NCBI GenBank assembly: GCA_900316955.1
Contig: ONEX01000001.1
Coordinates: 126,630-190,629 of the forward strand
Reading direction: 5' to 3'
DNA: 64,000 bases
From: an uncultured Bacteroidales bacterium
GTDB lineage: Bacteria > Bacteroidota > Bacteroidia > Bacteroidales > UBA932
Part shown: positions 8,006 to 16,209 of the stretch, piece after piece
How positions within the stretch are numbered: the first letter of the stretch is position 1
Layout of the letters: each line of letters begins with the position of its first letter
Notes under the pieces: generated by a model
Seen by the model: only the letters and a program-made list of their open reading frames with translations
Database searches by the model: none
Told to the model about the DNA's origin: nothing
Program-made: the position numbers and the translations under genes

Positions 8006-8524
8006 ATGGCAAATACGAACGTTAAAAGAGTCAAGACGTCTGACCTTGAACTGAAGGACAGACTCGTCGCCATCAACCGTGTGACGAAAGTCACCAAGGG
8101 TGGCCGTCACTTCCGTTTCGCCGCCATTGTCGTCGTCGGTGACGAAAATGGTGTGGTGGGCTACGGTCTCGGTAAGGCTAACGAGGTCACGGCCGCTATT
8201 GCGAAGGGCGTCGAGGACGCCAAGAAGAACCTGGTGAAGATTCCCATCATCAACACCACCATCCCGCACGAGCAGGTGGCCCGCTTCGGCGGCGCCGAGG
8301 TGTTCATGAAGCCCGCCGCTCCCGGTACCGGTGTGAAGGCCGGTGGCGCTATGCGCGCCGTCTTCGAGTCCGCCGGCATCCAGAACGTGCTTGCGAAATC
8401 CAAGGGCTCTTCCAACCCGCACAACCTCGTGAAGGCTACGATCCAGGCGCTCACCGAAATGCGTGACGCTTACACGGTCGCCGGTCTGCGCGGTATCGCG
8501 ATGAACAAGGTGTTTAACGGATAA
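8006..8524 (+). CDS. rpsE: 30S ribosomal protein S5
   Basis: S5 helps maintain decoding accuracy in the small subunit. The 172-residue protein has the N-terminal double-stranded-RNA-binding-like domain ([38 protein letters not shown]) and the C-terminal domain with [19 protein letters not shown] and [13 protein letters not shown]. It follows rplR after 12 bp. Confidence 0.97.
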   Translation: MANTNVKRVKTSDLELKDRLVAINRVTKVTKGGRHFRFAAIVVVGDENGVVGYGLGKANEVTAAIAKGVEDAKKNLVKIPIINTTIPHEQVARFGGAEVFMKPAAPGTGVKAGGAMRAVFESAGIQNVLAKSKGSSNPHNLVKATIQALTEMRDAYTVAGLRGIAMNKVFNG

Positions 8525-8537
8525 TCAGAGAGAAACT

Positions 8538-8720
8538 ATGGCAAAGCTTAGAATCACCCAGATCCGGAGCAAGAACGGCGAGACCAAGCGTCAGATCGCC
8601 AACCTCCGCACTCTCGGCATCCGCAGAATGCATCAGACCGTCGAGGTCGAGGACACCCCTATCACCCGCGGCATGCTGGAGAAGGTGCACCACCTCGTAT
8701 CTTATGAAGTTATTGACTAA
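8538..8720 (+). CDS. rpmD: 50S ribosomal protein L30
   Basis: L30 is a short 60-residue protein of the large subunit. It shows the usual start KLRITQIRSKNGETKRQ, the TLRTLGIRRMHQTVEVEDT-like core and the end MLEKVHHLVSYEVI. It is placed between rpsE and rplO as in most bacteria. Confidence 0.96.
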   Translation: MAKLRITQIRSKNGETKRQIANLRTLGIRRMHQTVEVEDTPITRGMLEKVHHLVSYEVID

Positions 8721-8734
8721 GGAGGAGCAGAGAG

Positions 8735-9184
8735 ATGAAACTTGAAAACATGAAGCCCGCTAAGGGCGCAACGCACAATAGCAAGAGAGTCGGTCGCGGA
8801 CAGGGTTCCGGTAAGGGCGGCACCGCCACCCGTGGTACCAAGGGCGCCCAGGCCCGTGCCGGTTACGAGCACAAGATCGGTTTCGAAGGCGGCCAGATGC
8901 CTATCCAGCGCCGTCTCCCGAAGTTCGGTTTCAAGAACCCCACCCGCGTCGAGTACAAGGGCATCAACGTCGCCACCCTGCAGGCGCTCTTCGAGAGCAA
9001 GGGCCTGAAGGAGTTCGATGTCGAGACCTTCATCGCCTGCGGTCTCGCCTCCAAGGGCGAACTGGTCAAGGTCCTCGGAAACGGTGAGCTCACCGCCGCC
9101 GTCGAGGTCAAGGCCAACGCCTTCTCCAAGTCCGCTGTTGCCAAGATCGAGGCCGCCGGTGGCAAGGCGACCGTTATCGAATAA
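8735..9184 (+). CDS. rplO: 50S ribosomal protein L15
   Basis: L15 binds 23S rRNA late in large-subunit assembly. The 149-residue protein begins MKLENMKPAKGATHNSKRVG, continues with a Gly- and basic-rich arm (GRGQGSGKGGTATRGTKG) and includes EGGQMPIQRRLPKFGF. A strong AAGGAGG Shine-Dalgarno lies upstream of the ATG. It is followed by secY after 11 bp. Confidence 0.97.
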   Translation: MKLENMKPAKGATHNSKRVGRGQGSGKGGTATRGTKGAQARAGYEHKIGFEGGQMPIQRRLPKFGFKNPTRVEYKGINVATLQALFESKGLKEFDVETFIACGLASKGELVKVLGNGELTAAVEVKANAFSKSAVAKIEAAGGKATVIE

Positions 9185-9195
9185 GAGTAAGCGAA

Positions 9196-10515
9196 ATGGC
9201 AAAGTTTGTTGAGACCATCACCAACATCTTCAAGATTGAAGAGCTCAAGAAGCGGATCATCTACACCCTGCTTCTTGTGCTGGTGTACCGTCTGGGCTGC
9301 TACATCCTTCTCCCGGGTCTCGATCCCGAGGCGCTGAAGGGCGGCATCAGCGGCACGCAGGAAGGTCTCGTCGGACTGCTCAACATGTTCTCCGGCGGCG
9401 CCTTCGGCAACGCTTCCATCTTCGCTCTTGGCGTGATGCCGTACATCTCGGCATCCATCGTGGTCCAGCTTCTCGGCATGTTCGTCCCTTCCTTCCGCAA
9501 GATGCAGATGGAAGGCGAGAGCGGCCGCCGGAAGATGAACCAGATCACCCGTTACCTCACCATCGCGATCCTCGCGATCCAGGGTCCGGCTTACGTTACC
9601 GGCATGATCCCGCGTAACGCCATCGCCGTGGGCTGGTCCAGCTTCGTGTTCAACCTCGTGTCCACCGTCATCCTGATGGCCGGAACGATGTTCGTCATGT
9701 GGCTCGGCGAGCGCATCACCGACCGTGGTATCGGCAACGGTATTTCCCTCATCATCATGATCGGTATCGTCGCGCGTCTCCCGTACGCCCTGGTCGCTGA
9801 ATTCGGCCAGAAGTTCTCGGGCAACGGCGTGGGCGGTCCGCTCATCCTCGTCGTGGAGCTCGTCATCTGGTTCCTCGTCATCATCGCCGCCATCGCCATC
9901 GTGCAGGCCGTCCGCAAGGTCCCTGTGCAGTATGCGAAGCGCGTCATCGGCAACAAGCAGTACGGCGGTGTCCGCCAGTACCTCCCGCTCAAGATCAACG
10001 CCGCGGGTGTCATGCCGATCATCTTCGCGCAGGCCCTGATGATGTTCCCGATGCTCCTGGGCCGCTGGGATGCCACCCGTGGCATCGCCGCCGCCTTCTC
10101 GAGCTACACGAACGTCTGGTACAACATCGTGTTCGCATTCCTGGTGATCGTGTTCACTTACTTCTACACCGCCGTGACCGTCAACCCGACGATGATGGCT
10201 GAGGACATGAAGAAGAACGGCGGCTTCATCCCGGGCGTCAAGCCGGGCAAGCAGACCGCCAACTACATCGACACGATCATGTCCCGGATCACCCTTCCGG
10301 GCTCCATCGCGCTGGCGTTCATCGCCATCATGCCTGCGTTCGCGAACATCTTCGGCATCAACAACCAGTTTGCCAGCTTCTTCGGCGGAACCTCCCTCCT
10401 CATCACGGTGGGCGTGGTCCTCGATACGCTGCAGCAGATTGAGAGCTACCTGCTGATGCGCCACTATGACGGATTGATGAAGACCGGCCGTCTGACCGGA
10501 CGGTCCGGTATGTAA
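9196..10515 (+). CDS. secY: Protein translocase subunit SecY
   Basis: SecY is the pore subunit of the SecYEG channel in the inner membrane. The 439-residue protein has about ten transmembrane segments. Family motifs include LLNMFSGGAFGNASIFALGV and MPYISASIVVQLL in the plug and TM2 area, GIGNGISLIIMIGI in TM4, and PVQYAKRVIGNKQYGG in the cytosolic loop. The C-terminus ends DGLMKTGRLTGRSGM. Its location between rplO and map is standard for Bacteroidetes. Confidence 0.97.
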   Translation: MAKFVETITNIFKIEELKKRIIYTLLLVLVYRLGCYILLPGLDPEALKGGISGTQEGLVGLLNMFSGGAFGNASIFALGVMPYISASIVVQLLGMFVPSFRKMQMEGESGRRKMNQITRYLTIAILAIQGPAYVTGMIPRNAIAVGWSSFVFNLVSTVILMAGTMFVMWLGERITDRGIGNGISLIIMIGIVARLPYALVAEFGQKFSGNGVGGPLILVVELVIWFLVIIAAIAIVQAVRKVPVQYAKRVIGNKQYGGVRQYLPLKINAAGVMPIIFAQALMMFPMLLGRWDATRGIAAAFSSYTNVWYNIVFAFLVIVFTYFYTAVTVNPTMMAEDMKKNGGFIPGVKPGKQTANYIDTIMSRITLPGSIALAFIAIMPAFANIFGINNQFASFFGGTSLLITVGVVLDTLQQIESYLLMRHYDGLMKTGRLTGRSGM

Positions 10516-10545
10516 GTTCTTTGAAAGGAAATCACAGCGTCGAAA

Positions 10546-11316
10546 ATGGTAAGGCCGAAAACTGAAGAAGAGATCGAGCTCCTGCGGATCAACGGAGAGC
10601 TGGTGTCCAAGACACTGGCGGAGGTCGGTAAGTGGGTCGCCCCTGGTGTGACAACTGAGAAGTTGAACGAGGTGGCCGAGACCTTTATCCGGGACCACGG
10701 TGCCATCCCTTCCTTCAAAGGTTTCGAAGGCTTTCCCGCCGCGCTCTGCATCTCGGTCAACGATGTGGTCGTCCACGGTTTTCCGTCCGACTATGTCCTC
10801 AAGGAGGGCGACATCGTGTCCGTAGACTGCGGAACCCTGTACAAAGGATACAACGGTGATTCCGCGTACACCTTCCCGGTCGGGGAGGTGGACGCGGAGA
10901 CCCGGAAGCTCCTGGACGTCACCAAGGCGTCCCTGTACAAGGGGATCGAGCAGGCGGTGGCCGGAAACCGGACCGGTGATATCGGATACGCGGTGCAATC
11001 GTATGCGGAAAGTTATGGCTTCTCCGTCGTCCGTGAGCTGGAAGGCCACGGGCTGGGCAAGGAGATGCACGAGGCTCCCGGCGTCCCGAACTACGGGCGG
11101 CAGGGCCACGGCGCTCGTCTGGCGGACGGACTCGTCATCTGTATCGAGCCGATGATCTGCGCGGGCGGCAGAGGTGTGTATCTTGCAAGAAATGGTTGGG
11201 CAGTACACACCGCCGACCACAAGAACGCGGCCCACTACGAGCTTACGGTTGTTGTCCGGAAAGGCCGGGCTGAACAGCTTTCGACCTTCGATTTCATCGA
11301 GAAAGGAACGTTATAG
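10546..11316 (+). CDS. map: Methionine aminopeptidase, type I
   Basis: This enzyme removes the N-terminal methionine from nascent proteins. The 256-residue length fits type I (no insertion, no N-terminal zinc finger). The metal ligands are visible: SVDCGTLYKGYNGDSAYTF (two Asp), the His in ELEGHGLGKEMHEAP, a Glu in VICIEPMIC, and the C-terminal Glu in AAHYELTVVV. It lies between secY and infA, the usual site in this phylum. Confidence 0.97.
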   Translation: MVRPKTEEEIELLRINGELVSKTLAEVGKWVAPGVTTEKLNEVAETFIRDHGAIPSFKGFEGFPAALCISVNDVVVHGFPSDYVLKEGDIVSVDCGTLYKGYNGDSAYTFPVGEVDAETRKLLDVTKASLYKGIEQAVAGNRTGDIGYAVQSYAESYGFSVVRELEGHGLGKEMHEAPGVPNYGRQGHGARLADGLVICIEPMICAGGRGVYLARNGWAVHTADHKNAAHYELTVVVRKGRAEQLSTFDFIEKGTL

Positions 11317-11350
11317 TACTGATGTCAAATAATAAAAGTGATTTTTGAAC

Positions 11351-11569
11351 ATGTCCAAACAAGTAGCTATCGAGCAGGACGGTGTAGTCATCGAAACCCT
11401 CCCCAACGCTATGTTCCGCGTGGAGTTGGAGAACGGACACATCCTCCTTTGCAACATCTCAGGCAAGATGAGGATGCACTTCATCCATATCCTTCTCGGC
11501 GACCGGGTCAAGGTTGAAATCTCGCCTTACGATTTGACAAAGGGAAGAATTTCTTTCAGATACAAATAA
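11351..11569 (+). CDS. infA: Translation initiation factor IF-1
   Basis: IF-1 binds the ribosomal A site during initiation. The 72-residue protein is a single S1/OB-fold domain with the classic [20 protein letters not shown] and [18 protein letters not shown] stretches and the [13 protein letters not shown] end. I placed the start at ATG 11351. A TTG two codons upstream would give MNM but has no support. It is followed by rpmJ after 14 bp. Confidence 0.97.
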   Translation: MSKQVAIEQDGVVIETLPNAMFRVELENGHILLCNISGKMRMHFIHILLGDRVKVEISPYDLTKGRISFRYK

Positions 11570-11583
11570 TAAAAGATAAGACT

Positions 11584-11700
11584 ATGAAAGTCAAGACATC
11601 CATCAAGAAGCGCAGCGAAGACTGCAAGATCGTCCGGCGCAAAGGCCGCCTGTACGTGATCTGCAAGAAGAACCCCAAGTTCAAGATGCGTCAGGGATAA
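11584..11700 (+). CDS. rpmJ: 50S ribosomal protein L36
   Basis: This 38-residue gene is easily missed because of its size. It reads [20 protein letters not shown] and continues to PKFKMRQG. The classic form of L36 holds zinc with three Cys and one His. Here the positions equivalent to Cys11 and His33 are Ser and Phe, and only Cys14 and Cys27 remain, so zinc binding is unlikely. Such loss is common in Bacteroidetes. It sits between infA and rpsM. Confidence 0.95.
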   Translation: MKVKTSIKKRSEDCKIVRRKGRLYVICKKNPKFKMRQG

Positions 11701-11729
11701 TTGTGTAACCAAATAAGTACAGCAAGAAT

Positions 11730-12107
11730 ATGGCAAGAATAGCCGGTGTTGATTTACCCAACAACAAACATGGTGTGATCGGTCTGACCTACATCTTCGG
11801 TATCGGCCGCAGCTCCGCCAGCAAGATCCTGGCCACCTGTGGCATCGATCCCACCATCAAGGTCGGCGACTGGAACGACGAACAGATCGCTGCCATCCGT
11901 GCCCTCATCAACGACGAGTACAAGATCGAGGGTGAACTCCGTTCTTCCGTCCAGATGGACATCAAGCGCCTCATGGACATCGGTTGCTATCGCGGAATCC
12001 GCCACCGCAGCGGTCTCCCCGTGCGCGGCCAGAGCACCAAGAACAACGCCCGTACCCGCAAGGGCAAGAAGAAGACCGTCGCCAACAAGAAGAAGGCCAC
12101 CAAGTAA
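11730..12107 (+). CDS. rpsM: 30S ribosomal protein S13
   Basis: S13 is located in the head of the 30S subunit and contacts the P-site tRNA and L5. The 125-residue product starts [20 protein letters not shown] and contains [14 protein letters not shown] plus the C-terminal signature [20 protein letters not shown] with a lysine-rich tail. It begins the alpha-operon section. Confidence 0.98.
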   Translation: MARIAGVDLPNNKHGVIGLTYIFGIGRSSASKILATCGIDPTIKVGDWNDEQIAAIRALINDEYKIEGELRSSVQMDIKRLMDIGCYRGIRHRSGLPVRGQSTKNNARTRKGKKKTVANKKKATK

Positions 12108-12119
12108 AGACTGACAGTT

Positions 12120-12509
12120 ATGGCAAAGAAAACTCAAACTACAAAGAAGCGGGTCGTCAAGGTTGAGGCCTACGGTGAGGCCCATATCTCCTCGACCTTC
12201 AACAACGTGATCGTCGCCCTGACCAACGCCCAGGGCCAGGTGATCAGCTGGTCTTCCGCCGGTAAGTGCGGCTTCCGCGGTTCCAAGAAGAACACTCCGT
12301 ACGCCGCCCAGATGGCCGCCGAGGATGCTTCCAAGACTGCGTTCGATGCGGGTCTCCGCAAGGTCAAGTGCTATGTGAAGGGCCCGGGTGCCGGTCGTGA
12401 GTCCGCCATCCGCACCATCAACAACGCGGGTATCATCGTGACCGAGATCATCGACGTCACCCCGATGCCGCACAACGGTTGCCGTCCTAAGGGCCGCCGC
12501 AAAGTCTAA
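12120..12509 (+). CDS. rpsK: 30S ribosomal protein S11
   Basis: S11 forms part of the platform of the 30S subunit. The 129 residues include the conserved [39 protein letters not shown] and the C-terminal signature [18 protein letters not shown]. It follows rpsM after 12 bp. Confidence 0.98.
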   Translation: MAKKTQTTKKRVVKVEAYGEAHISSTFNNVIVALTNAQGQVISWSSAGKCGFRGSKKNTPYAAQMAAEDASKTAFDAGLRKVKCYVKGPGAGRESAIRTINNAGIIVTEIIDVTPMPHNGCRPKGRRKV

Positions 12510-12530
12510 TCATCTTAAAGAAGAAGAACC

Positions 12531-13133
12531 ATGGCAAGATATACTGGTCCTACCACCCGCATCGCCCGCAAGTTCGGCGAGCCCATCTATGGCCCTGACA
12601 AGAACTTCGAAAAGAGAAATACCCCTCCGGGACAGCACGGTCTCGCCTCCAAGCGCAAGAAAGTGAAGGAGTACGGCACCCAGCTCAAGGAGAAGCAGAA
12701 AGTGAAGTACATGTACGGTGTCCTGGAGCGTCAGTTCCGCAACACCTACGCCCGTGCCGCCCGCATGAAGGGCCAGACCGGTGAGAACCTCCTCTTCCTG
12801 CTGGAGTCCCGCCTCGACAACCTGGTGTACCGCCTGGGCATCGCTCCCACCCGCGCCGCCGCCCGTCAGCTGGTCCTCCACCGCCACATCACCCTCGACG
12901 GCGTCATCTGCAACGTCCCGTCCTGCCTGGTGAAGCCCGGCCAGACCATCGCCGTCCGCGAGCGTTCCAAGAGCCTCGAGGTCATCCAGAACAGCGTCGC
13001 CTCCGCCACCAAGTATTCCTGGCTGGAGTTCGACCCCAAGACCCTCGTGGGCAAGTACCTGAACATCCCGGCCCGCACCGAGATTCCGGAGAGCATCAAC
13101 GAACAGCTGATCGTCGACATCTACTCCAAGTAA
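12531..13133 (+). CDS. rpsD: 30S ribosomal protein S4, zinc-free type
   Basis: S4 nucleates assembly of the 30S body and, in enterobacteria, represses the alpha operon. The 200-residue protein starts MARYTGPTTRIARKFGEPIY and lacks the N-terminal CxxC pairs of the zinc form. The S4 RNA-binding domain is visible from LESRLDNLVYRLG to PSCLVKPGQTIAVRERS. It is followed by rpoA. Confidence 0.98.
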   Translation: MARYTGPTTRIARKFGEPIYGPDKNFEKRNTPPGQHGLASKRKKVKEYGTQLKEKQKVKYMYGVLERQFRNTYARAARMKGQTGENLLFLLESRLDNLVYRLGIAPTRAAARQLVLHRHITLDGVICNVPSCLVKPGQTIAVRERSKSLEVIQNSVASATKYSWLEFDPKTLVGKYLNIPARTEIPESINEQLIVDIYSK

Positions 13134-13161
13134 CCGCGTTTAACACCAAGAAACCCGCATT

Positions 13162-14169
13162 ATGGCAATCTTAGCATTTCAGAAACCCGACAAGGTGATC
13201 ATGCTCGAAGGCACCGAGACCGTCGGCCGTTTCGAGTTCAGGCCGCTTGAGCCTGGCTACGGACAGACCATCGGCAACGCCCTCCGCCGCATCCTCCTCG
13301 CCTCTCTGGAAGGTTTCGCCATCTCGCAGATCAAGGTCGGCGGGGTCCAGGAAGAATTCCAGACCATCCCCGGCGTGATCGAAGGCATGCAGGACATCAT
13401 CCTGAACCTGAAGCAGGTCCGCTTCCGCAGGATGGTGGACACCGTGGACACCGAGACGGCGAGCATCACGATCAGCGGTAAGTCCGAATTTACCGCCGAG
13501 GACATCTCCAAGGGATTGTCTTCTTTCAAGGTGTTGAACCCCGAGCTTCACATCTGCTCCCTCGAGCCCTCCGTCAAACTGGAAATCACCATCACGATCA
13601 CCAAGGGCCGCGGCTTCGTCCCGGCCGAGGAGATGCGCGACGAGAACACGCCCATCGGCACGATTCCCGTGGACGCCATCTACACCCCGATCAAGAAGGT
13701 GAACTGGACGGTGGAGAACTTCCGCGTCGAGCAGAAGACCGACTACGAGAAACTCCTCCTGGAGATCGTCACCGACGGTTCCATCTCCCCGGAGGCCGCC
13801 CTTCAGGATGCCGCCAACATCCTCATCTACCACTTCAAGCTGTTCACGGACGACAAGAAGATCTCCCTGGAGAACGCCGTGGAGTCCGACAGCAAGGAGC
13901 TGGACGAGGAGTCGCTGCGGATGCGCCACCTGCTGCTGACCAAGCTCTCGGACATGGGCCTGAGCGTCCGCGCCTTCAACTGCCTGAAGGCCGCCGACAT
14001 CGACACCTTCGCCGACCTCGTGTCCTACAGCCGCGCCGAACTGATGAAGTTCCGCAACTTCGGCCGCAAGTCCCTGAACGAAATCGACCTGCTCGTCGAG
14101 AAGATGAAGCTCTCGTTCGGAATGGATGTCACCAAGTACAATATCGAACCTAAGAAAAAGATCGTTTAA
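13162..14169 (+). CDS. rpoA: RNA polymerase subunit alpha
   Basis: The alpha dimer starts assembly of RNA polymerase, and its C-terminal domain contacts upstream DNA and activators. The 335-residue protein has the N-terminal domain with [21 protein letters not shown] and [10 protein letters not shown] motifs, a flexible linker near residues 235-255, and the C-terminal domain with [20 protein letters not shown] and [12 protein letters not shown]. The stop codon is 2 bp from rplQ. Confidence 0.98.
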   Translation: MAILAFQKPDKVIMLEGTETVGRFEFRPLEPGYGQTIGNALRRILLASLEGFAISQIKVGGVQEEFQTIPGVIEGMQDIILNLKQVRFRRMVDTVDTETASITISGKSEFTAEDISKGLSSFKVLNPELHICSLEPSVKLEITITITKGRGFVPAEEMRDENTPIGTIPVDAIYTPIKKVNWTVENFRVEQKTDYEKLLLEIVTDGSISPEAALQDAANILIYHFKLFTDDKKISLENAVESDSKELDEESLRMRHLLLTKLSDMGLSVRAFNCLKAADIDTFADLVSYSRAELMKFRNFGRKSLNEIDLLVEKMKLSFGMDVTKYNIEPKKKIV

Positions 14170-14171
14170 CC

Positions 14172-14645
14172 ATGAGACACAATAGAAAAGTCAATCATCT
14201 GGGTCGTAAGAGCGGTCACCGCAAAGCGATGCTCTCCAACATGGCATCCTCCCTTATCCTGAACAAGCGGATCGAGACCACCGAGGCCAAGGCGAAAGCC
14301 CTGAAGCCGTACGTGGAGCCCCTCATCACCAAGTCCAAGGAGGACACCACCCACAACCGCCGCGTGGTCTTCAGCTACCTGAAGGACAAGAACGCCACCG
14401 CCGAGCTCTTCCGCACGATCGCTCCGAAGATCGCCGACCGTCCGGGCGGATACCTCCGTATCCTGCACACCGGTTTCCGCAGCGGCGACGCTTCCGAGAT
14501 GGTGCTTCTCGAGCTGGTGGACTTCAACGAGGCCGCCCTCACCGCTCCCAAGGCGGAGAAGAAGAGCACCCGCCGCAGCCGCTCCAAGAAGGCTGCCGAG
14601 GAGGCTGCTCCCGCCGCCGAGGCCGAGGCCCCTGCCGCCGAGTAA
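14172..14645 (+). CDS. rplQ: 50S ribosomal protein L17
   Basis: L17 is located near the tunnel exit of the large subunit. The core (residues 1-120) shows [40 protein letters not shown] and [18 protein letters not shown]. The last 40 residues form a low-complexity tail rich in Ala, Glu and Lys (about residues 120-157), which is typical of Bacteroidetes. It is the last gene of the superoperon and is followed by a strong terminator. Confidence 0.97.
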   Translation: MRHNRKVNHLGRKSGHRKAMLSNMASSLILNKRIETTEAKAKALKPYVEPLITKSKEDTTHNRRVVFSYLKDKNATAELFRTIAPKIADRPGGYLRILHTGFRSGDASEMVLLELVDFNEAALTAPKAEKKSTRRSRSKKAAEEAAPAAEAEAPAAE

Positions 14646-14667
14646 ATCCCAACGCGTACACAACAAA

Positions 14668-14699
14668 AACACTTCCCTTGCCGGGGGAGTGTTTTTTTT
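14668..14699 (+). terminator. Rho-independent terminator after rplQ
   Basis: A 10-bp stem (AACACTTCCC at 14668-14677 with GGGGAGTGTT at 14684-14693, one G-T pair) is followed by a run of eight T. It closes the ribosomal protein operon 23 bp after the rplQ stop codon. Confidence 0.9.
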
Positions 14700-14701
14700 C
14701 C

Positions 14702-14709
14702 TATTTTTG
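14702..14709 (+). promoter_or_regulatory. -7 box of the S41 protease gene
   Basis: TATTTTTG matches TAnnTTTG. It ends only 4 nt before the ATG at 14714, so the transcript is predicted to be leaderless. It directly abuts the T-tract of the rplQ terminator. Confidence 0.55.
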
Positions 14710-14713
14710 CCCT

Positions 14714-16177
14714 ATGAATCTGAACCGATGGATCATCGGCCTTGTCGCCCTCCCGCTGCTGCTGGCCGGCTGCGCGAAGCAGGTGCCGGACGAGTACGGG
14801 CAGCTGGACGACGAGACCAAGCTGCAGCGGAAGTATGTCAATACCTTCGCCTGGAACGTCTTGGACACGTACTACCTGTGGCGGGACGAGATCGCCTCGG
14901 CGTTGGAGAAATGGAAGAACTGGGAGGAGCCCGTCCGGAAGGTGGCGGACATCCGGTACAAGGACGCCGCCGGGAAGGACATCGACCGCTGGACCCTCCT
15001 GACGGACGATTACGCTTCGCTCATCGGGGGCGTTTCCGGGCATACCCGGACCATCGGGATGGATTTCAACCTGTATTTTGCCGACAAGGCCAAGACCCGC
15101 GTCTGCGCGGTGGTGACCTATACCTACAACCTCGGCCCTGCCGACCAGGCCGGCCTGGGACGCGGAGACGTCATCCTGACCGTGGACGGCCGGGAAATGA
15201 CCCCCGACAACTACAAGGAAATCGTCCGGGACCGTCTGCTGGGCGGCGGGACCGTGAAACTGGGGCTCTCCGACGGCCGTTCCGTCACGGTCACGGCGGT
15301 GGACATGTATGAGGACCCGGTCCAGACCATCCGCATCCTGGAACGGCCCGGCGGGAAAAAAGTCGGCTATCTGCATTACACGTCCTTCACGCTGGATTCC
15401 TGCGAGGACCTGACGGTCGTATTCCAGCAGTTCAAGGAAGCGGGCATCGACGACCTGGTGCTGGACCTCCGGTACAACGGCGGCGGCTACCTGATCGCCG
15501 AGGAGGTGCTGGCGTCCCTGCTGGCCCCCGTTTCCGTGGTCGATGCCGGCAGCGTGTTGTCCCAGGAGATCTATGGCTCCGGGATGCCGGAGGAGGGCCG
15601 GAGCGGCCCCACCCTTTTCAAGACCGGATTCATTTTCCGCAAGGACGGCGCCCTGCAGGTCGTGTCCACGGCCGGGGCCAATCCGGACCTGCCGCGCCTG
15701 TATGTCCTCGTTTCAGAGAACAGCGCATCGGCCTCGGAGAGCCTGGTCTGCGGCCTGCGTCCGTATATGGACGTCATCCTGGTCGGCGGACGGACCAGCG
15801 GCAAGTACTGCGCCGGCTATCTGATCGCGGCCACGAAATGGTATGAATCGGTCAAGGAGAGCCTCGAAGAAGGCGAATACGCAAAGGCGCTTCCCTATGT
15901 GGACAACTGGGGCATCTACGTGATGTACGCCCGCTATGCCGACTGCAACGGCGTCACGCTCTCGATGCCCGACGGCATCGCCCCCGACTTCGAGGCGGAG
16001 GACGACCCGCTGGACGGCTACGCCCTCGGCGACCCCGGGGAGACGATGCTCGCGACCGCCCTCGGCCTCATCGAAGGCCGCACCCGGAGCGCGGCCACGC
16101 CCTCCGGTCCGCGCCTGACGCCCGTTCCCGAGGGCTTCCATCCCCGCTCGACGGGGCTTCTGGTTGGGCGTCTTTGA
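14714..16177 (+). CDS. S41 family peptidase lipoprotein
   Basis: This is a predicted surface or periplasmic serine protease of the C-terminal processing (tail-specific) type. The 487-residue protein has a lipoprotein signal ending LLAGC (Cys20). A PDZ-like domain lies near residues 135-195 (GPADQAGLGRGDVILTVDG). The S41 catalytic domain follows, with DLRYNGGGY near 251-259, the nucleophile Ser337 in ENSASASES, and the general base Lys364 in GGRTSGKYCAG. An N-terminal helical segment (residues 35-105) precedes the PDZ, as in Bacteroidetes S41 lipoproteins. The ATG at 14714 is chosen over one 12 codons upstream because it starts the signal peptide. It is upstream of the surface protein block but has its own promoter, and the next gene also has one. 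The substrate is unknown. Confidence 0.85.
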   Translation: MNLNRWIIGLVALPLLLAGCAKQVPDEYGQLDDETKLQRKYVNTFAWNVLDTYYLWRDEIASALEKWKNWEEPVRKVADIRYKDAAGKDIDRWTLLTDDYASLIGGVSGHTRTIGMDFNLYFADKAKTRVCAVVTYTYNLGPADQAGLGRGDVILTVDGREMTPDNYKEIVRDRLLGGGTVKLGLSDGRSVTVTAVDMYEDPVQTIRILERPGGKKVGYLHYTSFTLDSCEDLTVVFQQFKEAGIDDLVLDLRYNGGGYLIAEEVLASLLAPVSVVDAGSVLSQEIYGSGMPEEGRSGPTLFKTGFIFRKDGALQVVSTAGANPDLPRLYVLVSENSASASESLVCGLRPYMDVILVGGRTSGKYCAGYLIAATKWYESVKESLEEGEYAKALPYVDNWGIYVMYARYADCNGVTLSMPDGIAPDFEAEDDPLDGYALGDPGETMLATALGLIEGRTRSAATPSGPRLTPVPEGFHPRSTGLLVGRL

Positions 16178-16203
16178 ATTCCCTCCGTTTTTGCGTATAT
16201 TTG
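16173..16203 (+). promoter_or_regulatory. Promoter of the lipoprotein/M6 protease operon
   Basis: The -33 TTTG (16173-16176) and the -7 box TATATTTG (16196-16203) are separated by 19 nt, an ideal Bacteroidetes promoter. It overlaps the end of the S41 gene. The -7 box ends 6 nt before the ATG at 16210, so a leaderless transcript is predicted. Confidence 0.7.
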
Positions 16204-16209
16204 CAAACT

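Noticed and set aside
8863-11235. 790-codon open frame on the minus strand
   Set aside because: Antisense to rplO, secY and map; the translation is His/Asp/Arg-rich and matches no protein type.
11701-11729. tRNA genes in intergenic gaps
   Set aside because: I looked at the gaps between genes, including this one and 38078-38422, and saw no cloverleaf with a TTCGA-type T arm and matching acceptor stem.
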